Below are positions 51,206 through 63,290 of a stretch of DNA of 64,000 nt, piece after piece (the first letter of the stretch is position 1; each line of letters begins with the position of its first letter). The notes below the pieces were generated by a model. That model made no database searches. It saw only the letters and a list, made by a program, of their open reading frames with translations, and was not told where the DNA came from. Source of the stretch: Paragyromitra xinjiangensis (taxonomy: Eukaryota; Ascomycota; Pezizomycetes; Pezizales; Discinaceae); the NCBI GenBank assembly GCA_038503065.1, contig JBCAMK010000006.1:1550001-1614000 (forward strand), in the 5' to 3' direction. A program made the translations under genes and the position numbers.

Positions 51206-54200
51206 ATGATCCCAGAAACTCATGCTGGGCAACTGTCGGTAATTGGCGCTGGTAGGGTCTTGAAAGCAGTAGAGCCGCGATATAGGCACACGACAACTAA
51301 TAATACTCTATGGATGCTGCCAGGACTGATAACAAGCGTTTCAATTAAGACTCCTCGTGGATGGATGGGTGAGTGGATGACGAATTGGTTGTATTAAGAT
51401 TTATAGATTGAACAAGCGACAAACGACTGTAATACGGGCTACTGCAAGGCACTAGGTTTTGAATGAATCTCCACAGTTTTTCTCAGGACTTGGTAACCTT
51501 AGGGCGGTCCCAACGGGAGGATGCAGTGAACAGCGGGATATAGGTTCTGTGGGGAGAGGAAGAAAGGCAAACCAGTCAGTGATATGTGCCGTGACATTGG
51601 GGATATCGAAATAGAGCTCAGCAGAGGATGGAGATACTTACATTCTATTCTTTGCACTATGAAAGCAAAAATTATAACTCGGATATTCAATTGACACACT
51701 GTAGCGACTGTTGCACGATATGCAGGAGGGTGAAACGAGCGGTATACAAAACGAGTGGGAGGGGGAGAAGCAAGGGAGGGAGGAGATATAGATAGAGGAT
51801 GAGGTGAGGGATAGAATGAGATGAAGAGGTGGGGGGGGTGGGAGTAGAAGAACGAGAGTGAAGCAAGCGGATTAATTGACCGATGGACAGCGCAGTGGAG
51901 GTTTTGGGGGGTCCACGGGTGACGATTGGAGGGGCAGACGAGAGTGCAGAGCTGGGGAAAAAAAGCTACAACTTGCTTCTTCCAAATATGCTGCCTGGCG
52001 TGAATTAATCCTTGCCACTGCACTATTCGGGCTTCCTTGTCCTCCGTTCCTCGCCAACGCACGGCTCGCACTCTTCTACGAAGATGATGTTTCGATCGGT
52101 TTGGCGTATTAGCAACTGCAGACTATAAGCCGCTATGTCTCGGTCGGTACTATTTTGTCTCGCAGCACCAGAAACCCAGCAGATCAGTCCACAACCAGGC
52201 GTCACGACCGCGCTCTTGAAAAATATTTTTACTGGATCGCCGTCTCCAGCAGCTCGAAGTGTTGGCAGTGTGAAGCAAGCGTGTCTTGCACAGGGTGGGA
52301 GATGTAATGTACGATCAGATCTACATGAGCGAAGGGTCCTAGCAGAGAGAAGGGGTGGTTGGTTTCATTAAATAAATAGCTACATGTACTGGCCCGCGCG
52401 GCTCAATAAGATATATTCTATGTAAATACAGAGCTGCGATAGAATTGGAAATAGAAAATAGTAAACAAGATGAAAACCCTCAAACCTTTGCACTCCTGGC
52501 TTCAAGAGACAATCAATCAATCCCCTTGAAACGAGAACACTCTCACTCTCGTGCGAAGTAGTGTGATGCACATCAGATTTTCGGACCCAGACGGGTGACC
52601 AAAAAGGAGAATTTGTTGCAAGGGACGGTTGTGCAACAAAGAACAGGAGCCCAAGTGTTAAGAGCTGATCTAGAAGAGGAGGGATCGAAGGCGGAAGAAA
52701 GAAAGGAAAAGAAAAAAAAGAAAGGTTGGGGAAATGCACGCAGAGTACAAAGAGCAAGTGCGGTCGTGGTGTGTCCCCTGTCAGAACTTCACCACCCATC
52801 CAGCCTGTGATGTCGTCAAAGAAGTTGCGTTGCAAGGGGTTTATTTTAAGGATTTGAGAGACACACGCTAGCTACTCTCGTACCAACGTTGTGATTATGA
52901 TCGGCATGGCCCTCCCGATCACCCACGTTGATTTGACGAGAACTGTAGCTTGCGGGGAAGCCTCTGGACAGGGGCAATCTTCCGAATTGAGACATGAATA
53001 TTCCCAAGCGAAAGAAAGAAAGAAAAAAAAGTTATGCCCTTTTCCTTCCTGTCGGCCCCATCCGCTCCAGTCGGAGTTTCAAGATGGCCCACGTTAGTGT
53101 AAAGCATTTGACAAAGCATTTGTTTGGTCCCCGATATGACGGGTGGGACTTCATGACTGGAAACATTATCTCCTCGAAATAGACTTGGAACTCGGGAAAA
53201 ATATACGCTCTACGTTAGGCCAACTTCTTGGAAAACTTTGCAGAATGCGGGATGCTGCCTGGGCCAGGTGTGCCGCGGACCTACGGATCCAGCAGCACAG
53301 AGCCAGCATTGACGCTATTCAGAACTAGTATTAAGGATACAGCGGCATCCTGATCATTGCCCAAACAACAGGGCATAGATCATCATCATCGGTTTCGAAA
53401 AAGGGTTGCAATCAATCATGGGCAAGGTAGGTAAACCTTGAGGAGTGCTCAGGTTTAGCATACCACTTAGCTAAGTACCTTGCTATCGGGACGATGGCTG
53501 CCTTCTCTCTTGGGAATGGAATACGGGAGGGACCATGCCGCTACGCAAAAAAAATAGGACATTGCACAAGGCGATAAAGTCAACAAGTCACCCACGCCAG
53601 CAGCGTCGCACAATCGTGAGAATTGCGCCACAAGTCATAGGTTATGACGGAATAGTCAGCATCCCTGCATGCTCTTCGGCACGGGTTAACTCAGTAGGCG
53701 GTATCATACATGTATCCAGCCGAGGTCAATAATAACCGCATACCTATTCAGTCTTTTTCGAAACTAGGTTCATCACATCAGTCAGCGATACTTTACAACT
53801 GCCACGAGCTATGGCCGCACATGTCAGCCTCACTCGAAAGATTCTATTGATACACCTTTGGTGGCGATCTGGCGATTCTTGGGAGGCTATTGGAGGCTCT
53901 TCACATCCGAGGGTTTTTGGGTGCCCCAAACCTGGCCAAGAGTTTGTCTGTATTCCTGTGGCTTTTCTTCGGGTCTTAAGGTAGAACGTTGAGCGAATAC
54001 TCTTCATCAAAAGCCTTTCGCCCCCGTCGTCATCAAGTACGTATATCCCTTCTTGGCCTGTTTATAGTAGCCTTACAGATATTTCACTAGGGTCATCCCG
54101 TTTGTACAGCAGGTTATTCTTGTGTTTCAGCAAAAACGGCCCCTAAACGGTATAATCATTGACCTGTAGGGTTATAAGCACAAAAGCGAATGGGGGTAAT

Positions 54201-57200
54201 GCAATTTAGCCGGACAATACCGTTTCCGAACAATGCCGTCAGCCCTTCGCCGTAGCCAAACAGGAAGAAATTATTCAATCAATCATTGACTCATTAAGTC
54301 TCCACTTTTTCTGAATTAGCTAAGAGACTCGTAAAACAACTCAATTAGGCGAGGAGTACATATCGATGCGTTGTACTTTCCAAGCCAATCTTGAGGTTGG
54401 TGGTATGGCGTTACCAAGCCGGAGTGTATTAGACATCTCCAAATGTTAGGGAAGCAACTGAGCGGAGATGAGCCTGTTCGGCTAGAGAACGGTGAAAACG
54501 GGCCATCCCGTTCGCTTCGGTATACACGTGTCCGAGAACCTTTTACCAGTACTACAATGTCAAGTACTAAACTCTTAGCTCCTTTGTTTTTTGGATTTCA
54601 ATTTCCCACTACTATCCTAATTTGCCCAGACAAAGCCTCACGAACAAAATCAAAGTAATTGTGTATCTCCACAAACCTCTGATTGGATAGTTCACTGTTG
54701 AAATCGTATGTTAGTGGTTGTACAACGTACGTTAAGGCATTTGCCGTGGGAGTAGACTTTCGATCAACTCCGATGCAGTCTAGATGTGCTACCACGATAG
54801 ATACGTGCACTTAATAATTTATTTCTACCGGTATATTCCGGATTTCTGCCCCCAAAACTTCTCCTGCTGGGAAAAACGTATGGTAAACTGCAAGCGGGAG
54901 ATCGACTTACTCGACAGATATTACATACAGATCCGATCTGTCTGCATGTACAAATGAGTCGCTTCCAGAGCGATTGGACTATAACCGATGGCCACGGGTA
55001 TCATGATTCGATCACCAACTGAAGCTGTGGAATTGCTGGCGGGGGTTTTTTTCTCTCGAAATGTAACTTGTAACCTCCTGCGGATTTACCCGCGTTCCTG
55101 CGTCCTGAAAAACAAATACTAATGTCAATTTCATATTCCACTGCATACGGTATGCCGTACCTTTATTGTTCAGCCGCAGCCACAGCCTTATCCGAAGGGA
55201 CTTTGGCAGGTAGGAGTTAGCCTGGTATGCCGAGTATTACTGTTTTCTTGGCTTGTGCCTGAGTCAACCCTGTCTTAACGCACAAAGCATTCATCGTCTA
55301 TCGCGTAACACCAGATGTTTGACATGGAAATAAGGTTTTCCGTTTCTCTATCGTAAATTTGTCACCGTTGGGTTCCGCATCGGGAATCGTTTCTTTACGA
55401 TAAGATGTGGGGGGATTGGTACCGGTCATAGGTCATCACTCGATTAATCCAAGAACGGACATTTGAAGGATGGGAGTGCTTGCTTGTTGTGAGTGTTGCA
55501 CATAAATATGTACGAAGAGTCTTTTTGAGAACGTGTACTAACCTTGAAGGCTCTTGCATATCGTGTTCTTTCTGCATACAGTGGGGTATTTGATTCATGG
55601 TTTGATGTGGAGTAGGAGATAGTAACCACCATTACGTGTAATGGTTAATAAGACATGGTCCTAATAAATTTAAATTCCGTATTCTTGGCTTTTTGTGTGG
55701 ACGAATCTTAGCAGGCTTTTGTTTCACTTAATGAACCGAGTGTTGGTGTTGGCTTGGCTTTCCTTTAGGTTGTTTGTAGCAATGCATGTATCTGTTCTTC
55801 TCAAACACTATCCGCTTCTAGCAGTTTTGTATATTACCGAAGGCTAGAGTTGCTGGCACATGCACAAGAAGATGATTGGAGAGACTTTAGGCGTGTAGAC
55901 AAATTCGTTTAGTAACTGCTATTTGTTCTGGATCCAGACCGCAAATATTACCCGAATGGAGCGGTTGTGAAGCTGACGTAGGCCTTTGGTTGGAGTGAAA
56001 TCTTCTATCGTATTCATTGGTCAAATAGTAGTCGGGTTGTTCTAGGCTTTACATAGGCCCTTTGTGAAAGGTTTCCGGCTGGAAGGGACTTATCTCTTTA
56101 GTGCACCATCTGTGAAGAGCGCTGTACCGAGCTAAGCATGATGTTCGTGTGTATAGTGTTTTGTAACTCATCTAGGGCGGAAAGGTCACCTAGTCATAGG
56201 AGCCATACTGAAGAGGGTTGCTATTGGCTGTTGATGGATAATGTTTGAGAATAGAATATCATTTACTTTTGAGACTACTTGTGCGAATTGGGATCTGGCC
56301 ATGGACTTTGATGTCAACATGTTTATGCCATGGCATTTGGTGAGATTATTTCCGGCGCTACTGGGTGGAACATGCATAAACCTGTTAATATTCTATTCAC
56401 GATGCCACCAGGAAGTTTTTGGCATCATGGCCGGGGAAAAACACGGAATACCAAGATGCTTATGCATGTTTTACCTATTAGCGCGCGGAATGGATTTCCA
56501 ATACTACAATGTTGAGAGCGCTTATACTACGAGTTGTATTAAGACATTGTTACTAATCTTGAGGTTGCTATTTCCACGGAGCGTTTGTTTCCCATATCGA
56601 TGAGATCTTCACGATCGCCAAGATTTATGCTTGAGAAATGGTTCCGCGTTTCATAGTTGCACAGCAAAATGTCATGCGTTTTACTGGTCCCGAAGATTTG
56701 GCAAAACTTGGCTTATCGGTTTGTTCGACCAACACACCGACTGGATACGATCATGGGGCTTGTGGGTGGGTACTCGTTACCGATGTAATGGGATTTATGG
56801 ATTATGGCATAAAGTTCGGAAACCTGCTTCTCGTATATATGTTCACGAGGGCTAAGGGTGAAGGCGGGTTGCAGTGATAACCACATCTGCATATTCCTCG
56901 ATTTGGCCCTCTCTTAGTGTAGGAATGCAAGCTCGTGGTTATCAATACATGTAGTTCAAAGTTTAATTCGATATGGTGGTAGGGTCGAGACTCCTGTTTG
57001 AGGAGATGTAATTTTAGTAAGTAGGGTCCCCACAAAGTCTCCTGCCGCAGTGACATATGCGAGTAGATGGATGGTGTTTGTTCTATTTCGGATTTGTAGA
57101 TCTCTAACACAGTTATGAATGTTGGGGGTGAGTAAAGCACCTACCGGTGGTTGGTTGGTATGGCATCAACTACTCCCAGATCTATGCATACATGTATCTT

Positions 57201-58460
57201 ACATGTAGTTTAGCGCAAGGACTGCTTCCTATATGTAACCACTAGTTCATTACTCGAATCCACGCCAAACTTCACCATGACCCTGGTTTAGAGTACCGTT
57301 AACCCTCCGTCGGGCTAGAAGTAGGTCTGTTGTCGATGGTACTCGCCCCTCAGGATAAGGGCTAGAAAACAAAGAGGTGAATTTGATGGTGTGACCCCCG
57401 TTTTATGGTACTTGCCCTGGGAAACGAGTACTGTTGGCATGCTAAAAGGCTGTCAGAGCCGAGGATAAATTAAAGAATGCGCATGTGGTTTTTCATAACA
57501 CAGGTTTTCCGAATTGCCCACCCTAAAGAGAAGATCCTACGGCTCCGGTGTTGTGGGTAAAAATTACCAAAAGTGATTCGACCGTCTAAAGGCTAGTGAT
57601 ATGACTAGATTCCAGTTCGCACCTTGCTTTTTGTTATGCGTGCCTGAGCTTCCTGGCCCTAGCTAGAAGATATTTTGCAGGCAATCAAAGCTCCGGTTAT
57701 CAAGCTGCACCTACATAGCTCTTGCTGCAAAACTGAGCTCTTGGGTTCATTTGTTGGTTTTGAGGATTTATTTCATTATTGTGTGTGTGTTTTGCTAGTG
57801 TCGTTGATGGAACACTCATGATCATGCATGCGTATACCTCAACAGGCAATGCGACTTACTTGCATATACATTTTACAGCATGCAAGGCAATTAAGCCCGC
57901 AGAAGTATGATTTGGATTGCCAAAGCGAGGAACATATTTGTTCTACGGGTATATATTCTCTCAGGCACGAAGTGATTTCTTCCCTTCGGCTATCGGACTC
58001 CGGGAATCGAACGTGAAGCCCTGAAAGGAAATAGACTCTCGAGGGGAAAACCGGCTTCCCGAGTGGATCCAAACCACATCTATCTAGATTTGCTGTTGCC
58101 CCTCACAGCCTTACTTAGGACGCAGGTTGCTGTTCCTTTGAGAACCGCCGGGGAAAGCCAAGAGGGCTAAGTCGACGCGAGAAAATTGGAAGAAGAAAAA
58201 AAAACCGTTCGGGCGCTCCAGCTTCCGTTATCCCCGTACTAACCCATGCAGAGCGCATAATTGCTAGAGGTACTTCAAAACCTGGCAACAATCTGGTGAT
58301 ACTTCGTACATACCCATATTCTCGTAGTGATACCCGCAAACGGTCTCAGTTCAGTTCAGTTCGTTACTGGCTTCCGCAGAGTAAACAACCTTCGGCCTTT
58401 CTTCCAGTCGACATTCGTCCTTTATCTTTACCTTCCACACGTCTTCTGCGCCCATTAGAC
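51206..58460. other. Long gene-free region (7.3 kb)
   Basis: No gene could be supported. The first part (51740-51860) is a GA-rich tract, a pyrimidine run on the strand of the upstream gene. Frames at 52380-52835 and 51499-52071 (-) are low complexity. TACATGTA occurs at 52381, 53707, 56946, 57189 and 57200. In 55600-56900 the minus strand reads like protein broken by stops, as expected for an old mobile element, but no known motif is visible. Confidence 0.5.
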
Positions 58461-59676
58461 ATGCCGGTGATACGAAACCCATTCCGTAGGGCCGCCCCAT
58501 CAGCAGCACCCTTCAGCACCTCTTCTGAGTCTGTGACCACCGAAAATCTCAGCCAGTCAACAGTTTCGCTTGCGGACAGCGGGAAGCTTTCCGTTGTCGA
58601 AGATGTGCGACCTTTGAGGTCAACTAGCGCAATCAGTATCCCCAAGGACCAGGACGAAGGGTACAAGCTGAGCGGTGGGTCCCCCAAGGTGTGCATGAAG
58701 TTGTGCGCTCAACATTCGATCTGCTTTTGTTTTTTTTCCTTGTTCGATCGCTAGATTTCGGGATGCGAGCTGTGAACCGAGGAGCAGGACCATGTCGTTA
58801 TCGGCAAGGAACCAGGGGAACCCTTCGCTAATTTTACTGTCGGAAACTCTAGTTGTGAATGATAGCGGGGTCTATTTGCCTGTACGATACCAAACCCCCC
58901 CTCACTGCGGGATGCCGCCCTGTAACCCGTGCAACGTGGGGTGCTGCGGCTCTTGACAGATCGTGTAGCTAATGCTCGACTCCCCTGTAGCCTTCACCTC
59001 CAGAGAAGAAGAGCTTCTGGAAGAAATCAGATAACTCATCAAACTCCATTAAGGTGAAAACACCTGTATTGGAGGAGCAATTTGTAATACCTAGGGAATC
59101 GTTCGAATCATACCGACGCTCATTTGTTAGCCCCCCCCTTTTTTCTCTCGTTTTACAGCCCCCCTTCTGCACATCTTACGTCAAGGTATCTTTGGGCAGT
59201 GAAGGAAGCTCTAACTAATATCTCTATTCTAGGACATCTCCGCTCGCTCCCCAATATCAGACATAACCCCAGGTCGTACTAGCTTCGATTCTCGCTCTAG
59301 AACTAGCTTAGACGTCCGTCCCAACACTCGAGCAAGTCTCGACGTTCGTCCCTCCCGTACTAGTCTCGACGTTCAGCCCTCTCGACTCAGTCTCGACCAG
59401 CGTCCTATGCGAAGGGGACCAAATTTCTCCAAAAACCTCGAAGACCCATCTGAAGACGCATTCGAAGACGTCAAACTTAACGACGACGCACGGCCCAAGA
59501 AACGGAGCATTTTCTCAAGATTTGGAACTGATCACACATCGTCTAATGATGCATCGGTGACTTCAGCTGGAATCATGAGTACTAGAAGTGGACTGTTTGG
59601 GAAAAAGGATGTACCCCATGAGACGGTTCTTGAGAGTGAGCTGAAGCCAATCAGTAATGGTGTTAAAGGCGAGTAA
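58461..59676 (+). CDS. Conserved fungal protein of unknown function
   Basis: Four exons (58461-58674, 58853-58881, 58991-59125, 59233-59676) give 273 residues. The start is MPVIRNPFRRAAPSAAPF. A 29-nt exon yields VVNDSGVYLP, joined to PSPPEKKSFWKKSDNSSN, and the last intron joins ESFESYRRSF to DISARSPISD. The run VNDSGVYLPPSP and ESFDSYRRSFDISR are features I recall in uncharacterised ascomycete proteins. Near the end of the middle part lie imperfect repeats of TSLDVRP (four copies between 59300 and 59400). The rest is polar and probably disordered, ending with RSIFSRFG. No enzyme motif, signal peptide or membrane segment is seen. The function is unknown. Confidence 0.78.
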
Positions 59677-62336
59677 GCGGCTGCGGGCTGGCATGGATGG
59701 GTGTTTCTTGCTTCATGATGAGAACGCAATATATGATATTGGGTATATCTTTCGGGTGGGCGTAATTTTTGGTAGCATATAGTGCTTTTTTTTTGTCTTT
59801 TTTTTATATATATATACATATTATGAAGGCTTTCGAAGCCCTTTTTTTTTCCTTCTTGCTTGGGTTGTTCTTGTATTCAGAATAGAACATCTGCATCTTC
59901 TTCACTGAGTATCGTGGGTGGGGTAGCTCGGTTGTTGACTTTTTTATGGTACGAGTGCTGGCGCTAATGAAACTATAATGTAGGACATGAACTCTTATTT
60001 TTGGCTCTCTTGTGAGTTTGTGTGAGCTGAAAGTGTAACAAGTGGAAGAAACCCTTTCACCCTGTGATTCACAAGCAAACAGGATTTTGCTGATACCTAA
60101 TATTGGTCTTCTGTTGCGAGAGCGAAACGCCCTCACACTGCCATATTGGATGAAGTATCGTTGACTGTTGATGTCTCACCCACAATAAGGTACTCGCTAC
60201 AGCCCTGCGGGGTAGCTTCGACCCGATATCAAAGCCGGGTAATGCGAAAGATACATGTACATGTAGTAGAATGCTGAAGGCAGGCAACATGTAATGCAGG
60301 GTTAGCATCAGATGATAATTGTATGGCGTAATGTCGGCTGGATTTTGCCGCCGTGAAAAGTATCTTTCGGGTGGTACATAAGTAATCTCAATTGCCGTCT
60401 CAGCTCGTTCAGCTGTAAAGCATTTCATCTCATCAAAAGCTCACCCGATTGTAAGTTACAGCGTCAGGGTCGAATACCCCATTGAGTTGAGAATAATCCA
60501 CATGCACGATAGGTACCCACACCCATGACCAACACCCAGGGAAAGCGCTTGAGGGAATAGGGAGGGTGTTTTTGCCGAAGATGCAGTTTATGATCAGACG
60601 GATGGGGAATCCTGCTACTTTGATAGGCTCAGGAAGCAGGACGGCTGTCCGGGGGAGCGTTGGGAGCAGTACGGCAGTTTTTTTGTTGTTTCTTTTTTGG
60701 TGGACTATTCCGATGGGCGTATTCAGGTGCAAATTGATTTATTTCTCTTTTTTTTTGTGCTGTGGGGCTGATGGCGTTTTGTGCGAGGCTTCGCGTTGGC
60801 GATTCCTGCGTCTTCCTATTTTGGTGATGCGGGTGATATGCTGTGAACGGCGATTTGGGGTTTAATGATCTCGATTGTGAAGGGTTTCTGACGGGTTTGA
60901 AATCACTCAGTGCTTAACCGTATTCCGCCTTATTGTTAAAAGTGACGTTGGCATCTATGAGATGATGCTGAGAAGGTGTGTTTTGAGGTAATTGGATTAA
61001 TTAGACGAACTACTATCTCCCTCGTGATGATGAGGGTACATAATGCCCTGCTGACTATAGCCTAGGTCTAGGCTCTCGCTTGGTTGGAAGGTTGGGTTTG
61101 TAGTCACAGTAGGGACTATGAGGACGTCAACATGGTATGTATGCCTTTTTATTGCGTTTGAGGCTAGCCCTTTAGAAGCCCGAATAGCAAATCGGAGTTT
61201 ACTTGAGCCTCTAATATACGGGGTGTTGGTATTCAACGTATTTATGACGATATGAATGGATTTAAGATGTGATAATTATTCTAACCAAGAGTTTTCGTGG
61301 AGGTCCCATCACCTATCAACCGTCTTCATTATCGTCCAGCTTTTCTTAGCTGGTGTAGGTGGTGGGCTTGGGCGAGTTCTAGTTAGGACAATTATATTAG
61401 CTTGCACTCAACCCACTAGGTCGTTGATGTAGTCTACGTACATAGGAGATACCACGAAAGTGGAATCTTGCAATTACTGGTGTTAAGGACGGTAGATATC
61501 TCGGTTATAGTATTATGGACTCTGGTCTGTTATTTGATAGAACAAGTGAAATGTAAAGATTGGCTTATGTTACTGTAATGGACTAAAGTTGGATACTTTA
61601 GCAGACAGGACTCCGCTTAGATGCTTCGTATTAGGTCGTGAGCTTAGGATATGTACTGCGTCCACTAAATTTCATGAACACTTGCTTAGGAGGTGCTTTC
61701 TTGGACCACTGAAGGGATAGATAGTTCTATTTTGGGATCTACATTGGCAAAACCACATGTAGGTAAGAGATGGACTGCTCTCGGGAAAGTGTCTACTAGT
61801 TGAGCCACTAGGTGGGCTCAAAAGGTGGTGAACTTGAATTGATTGAGTGACAATCGTCTGGTATATAGAAAAATCAAGAGTAATTAGGAGGCTAAGGGCT
61901 GGGGCTACAAGGCTTGTTGAAGCTTGTGGAAGTTGCGTTATAGATTTCTATATAGAGCATCTTACGGGGATTGATTTTCTCCTTTCTTTCATTTATCTTA
62001 GAAGGAATCGGGCTTCTTGCCTCTCCCCCCGAGGAGTGATGCTCACCCTTCGTTTGTATTCTTGATTTCTACTCATATCGGAGGAAAGATCATAGATTTT
62101 TTTCTATCCGTTTGGTATCTCACTCGTTGGATAATCTGGGATAATATCAAGAATATTCCGATTTTAAGGCTCTGGTTATTCCGAGTCATCCTCAGAGATG
62201 GAAATAGCTAAGAAAAAAAAAAAAAATACTGTACAATATTTATGGGAAAGGATTATACACACCCAACCAAGAGAACCTAAACTTTTGTAATGCTCATTAT
62301 GTCGTATCAGGAAACAACCTCTCCTACAACTCATTC
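59677..62336. other. Gene-free region, possibly decayed repeat
   Basis: The region is 2.7 kb with no supportable gene. There is a TA-dinucleotide run near 59807-59822 and two overlapping TACATGTA copies at 60252-60265. Frames in 61260-62200 are all interrupted; the block may be an old mobile element but no motif or terminal repeat was found. Confidence 0.5.
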
Positions 62337-63083
62337 TCACCTCTTCTTCCCAACACCCGAACCTTTCTTAGGTGCCCATGGCTTGACTCCTGTTACAGCC
62401 CTCTTCTCGTTCTTCTTCATTTGTCTCTCATTCTTTTTGATCCTCTCCTTCCTTTCCTCTCTGCTGAGTGACCTGGGATCCACCTCCTCAGCGCCCTCCT
62501 TCTGCTTCTTCTCGTCGACCTCAACAATCCAATCCCCTTCACCATCTTTGTTCTTGCCTTTGTAGCCCCATTTAGGAACCCATTCGCCCTTCTCCTCGTC
62601 GTAGACGAGCTTGCCGTCCTTCTGTTTATCTTTAATGCCCTTCTTTGCAGCGAATAGTTCCCTGTGCCAACCACGTTAGTAATGAGGCAGTGATACAAGT
62701 TGAGTGAGAGAAAGTACCATTTAGTAGGTTCTTTCGGTTTCGGCAGAGGTTTCTCTCTAGGCAGTGGCGTAACCGGCGCTGGAAGTTCAGCATAAACGCC
62801 ATCGGGGGTGCTCTTTAACGGGATCTGAGTGAGGATCTGGTTGATGAGGGCTTGCGCGCTATCTCGTGCAGCTTCCTGGAGACATTTTTCACGATCTTCG
62901 GTGTATAGAGTAGGGTCGAGCGGGTTTGAGTCGAAGGCGCAGAGGTTACCCATGTCGAATTCGAGAGGAATTGGCTTTTCTACCAGCACGGATCTTGGGA
63001 ATTACGTTAGTTTGGACTCAATTGGGGGATTTAGAGTAATATACTTACAGTTTCTCCATTTTTGTCTCTGTGGCAGCCGGCAT
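62337..63083 (-). CDS. RRS1: Ribosome biogenesis regulatory protein Rrs1
   Basis: Rrs1, with Rpf2, brings the 5S RNP into the pre-60S particle. Three exons (63083-63049, 62993-62718, 62661-62337) give 211 residues, usual for the family. The conserved core is [77 protein letters not shown] and WVPKWGYKGKNKD, with a Lys-rich tail ending GSGVGKKR. The short first exon encodes MPAATETKMEKL; its intron ends in an AAG acceptor. The gene is head-to-head with DAP3. Confidence 0.95.
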
Positions 63084-63290
63084 TTCCTTGTTTCTGTGGT
63101 GAATTGGAGTGTCGTTGAGGGAAAGAGCCTCACGAGAGAGAAAAATAAAAAAATCCGATTGTCGTTGGTTCGTGCACGCAGACAGGGTAACGTTCAAACA
63201 TCCCACGCAACTTCAACCCCACCAAAACTTTTCCCCGTTTCAAAACTTCGCGATACTAATTATACCCCCCCCAACCAATTGACAACCGCA
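63084..63290. promoter_or_regulatory. Bidirectional promoter RRS1 / DAP3
   Basis: Only 207 bp separate divergent start codons of a 60S-assembly factor and a mitoribosomal protein, so one region must drive both. Confidence 0.65.

Noticed and set aside
51499..52071. 190-codon minus frame before the membrane-anchored gene
   Set aside because: Composition comes from the CT-rich leader; Ser/Pro/His runs without conserved motif.
52380..52835. 151-codon minus frame
   Set aside because: Low-complexity hydrophobic and aromatic run from a pyrimidine tract; no splice context or domain.
56638..56877. 79-codon plus frame in the gene desert
   Set aside because: No recognised domain and no flanking exons; kept only as part of the decayed block.
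57960..58080. tRNA-like GTTCGATTCCCGG on the minus strand
   Set aside because: No A-box at proper distance and the T-stem pairs poorly.
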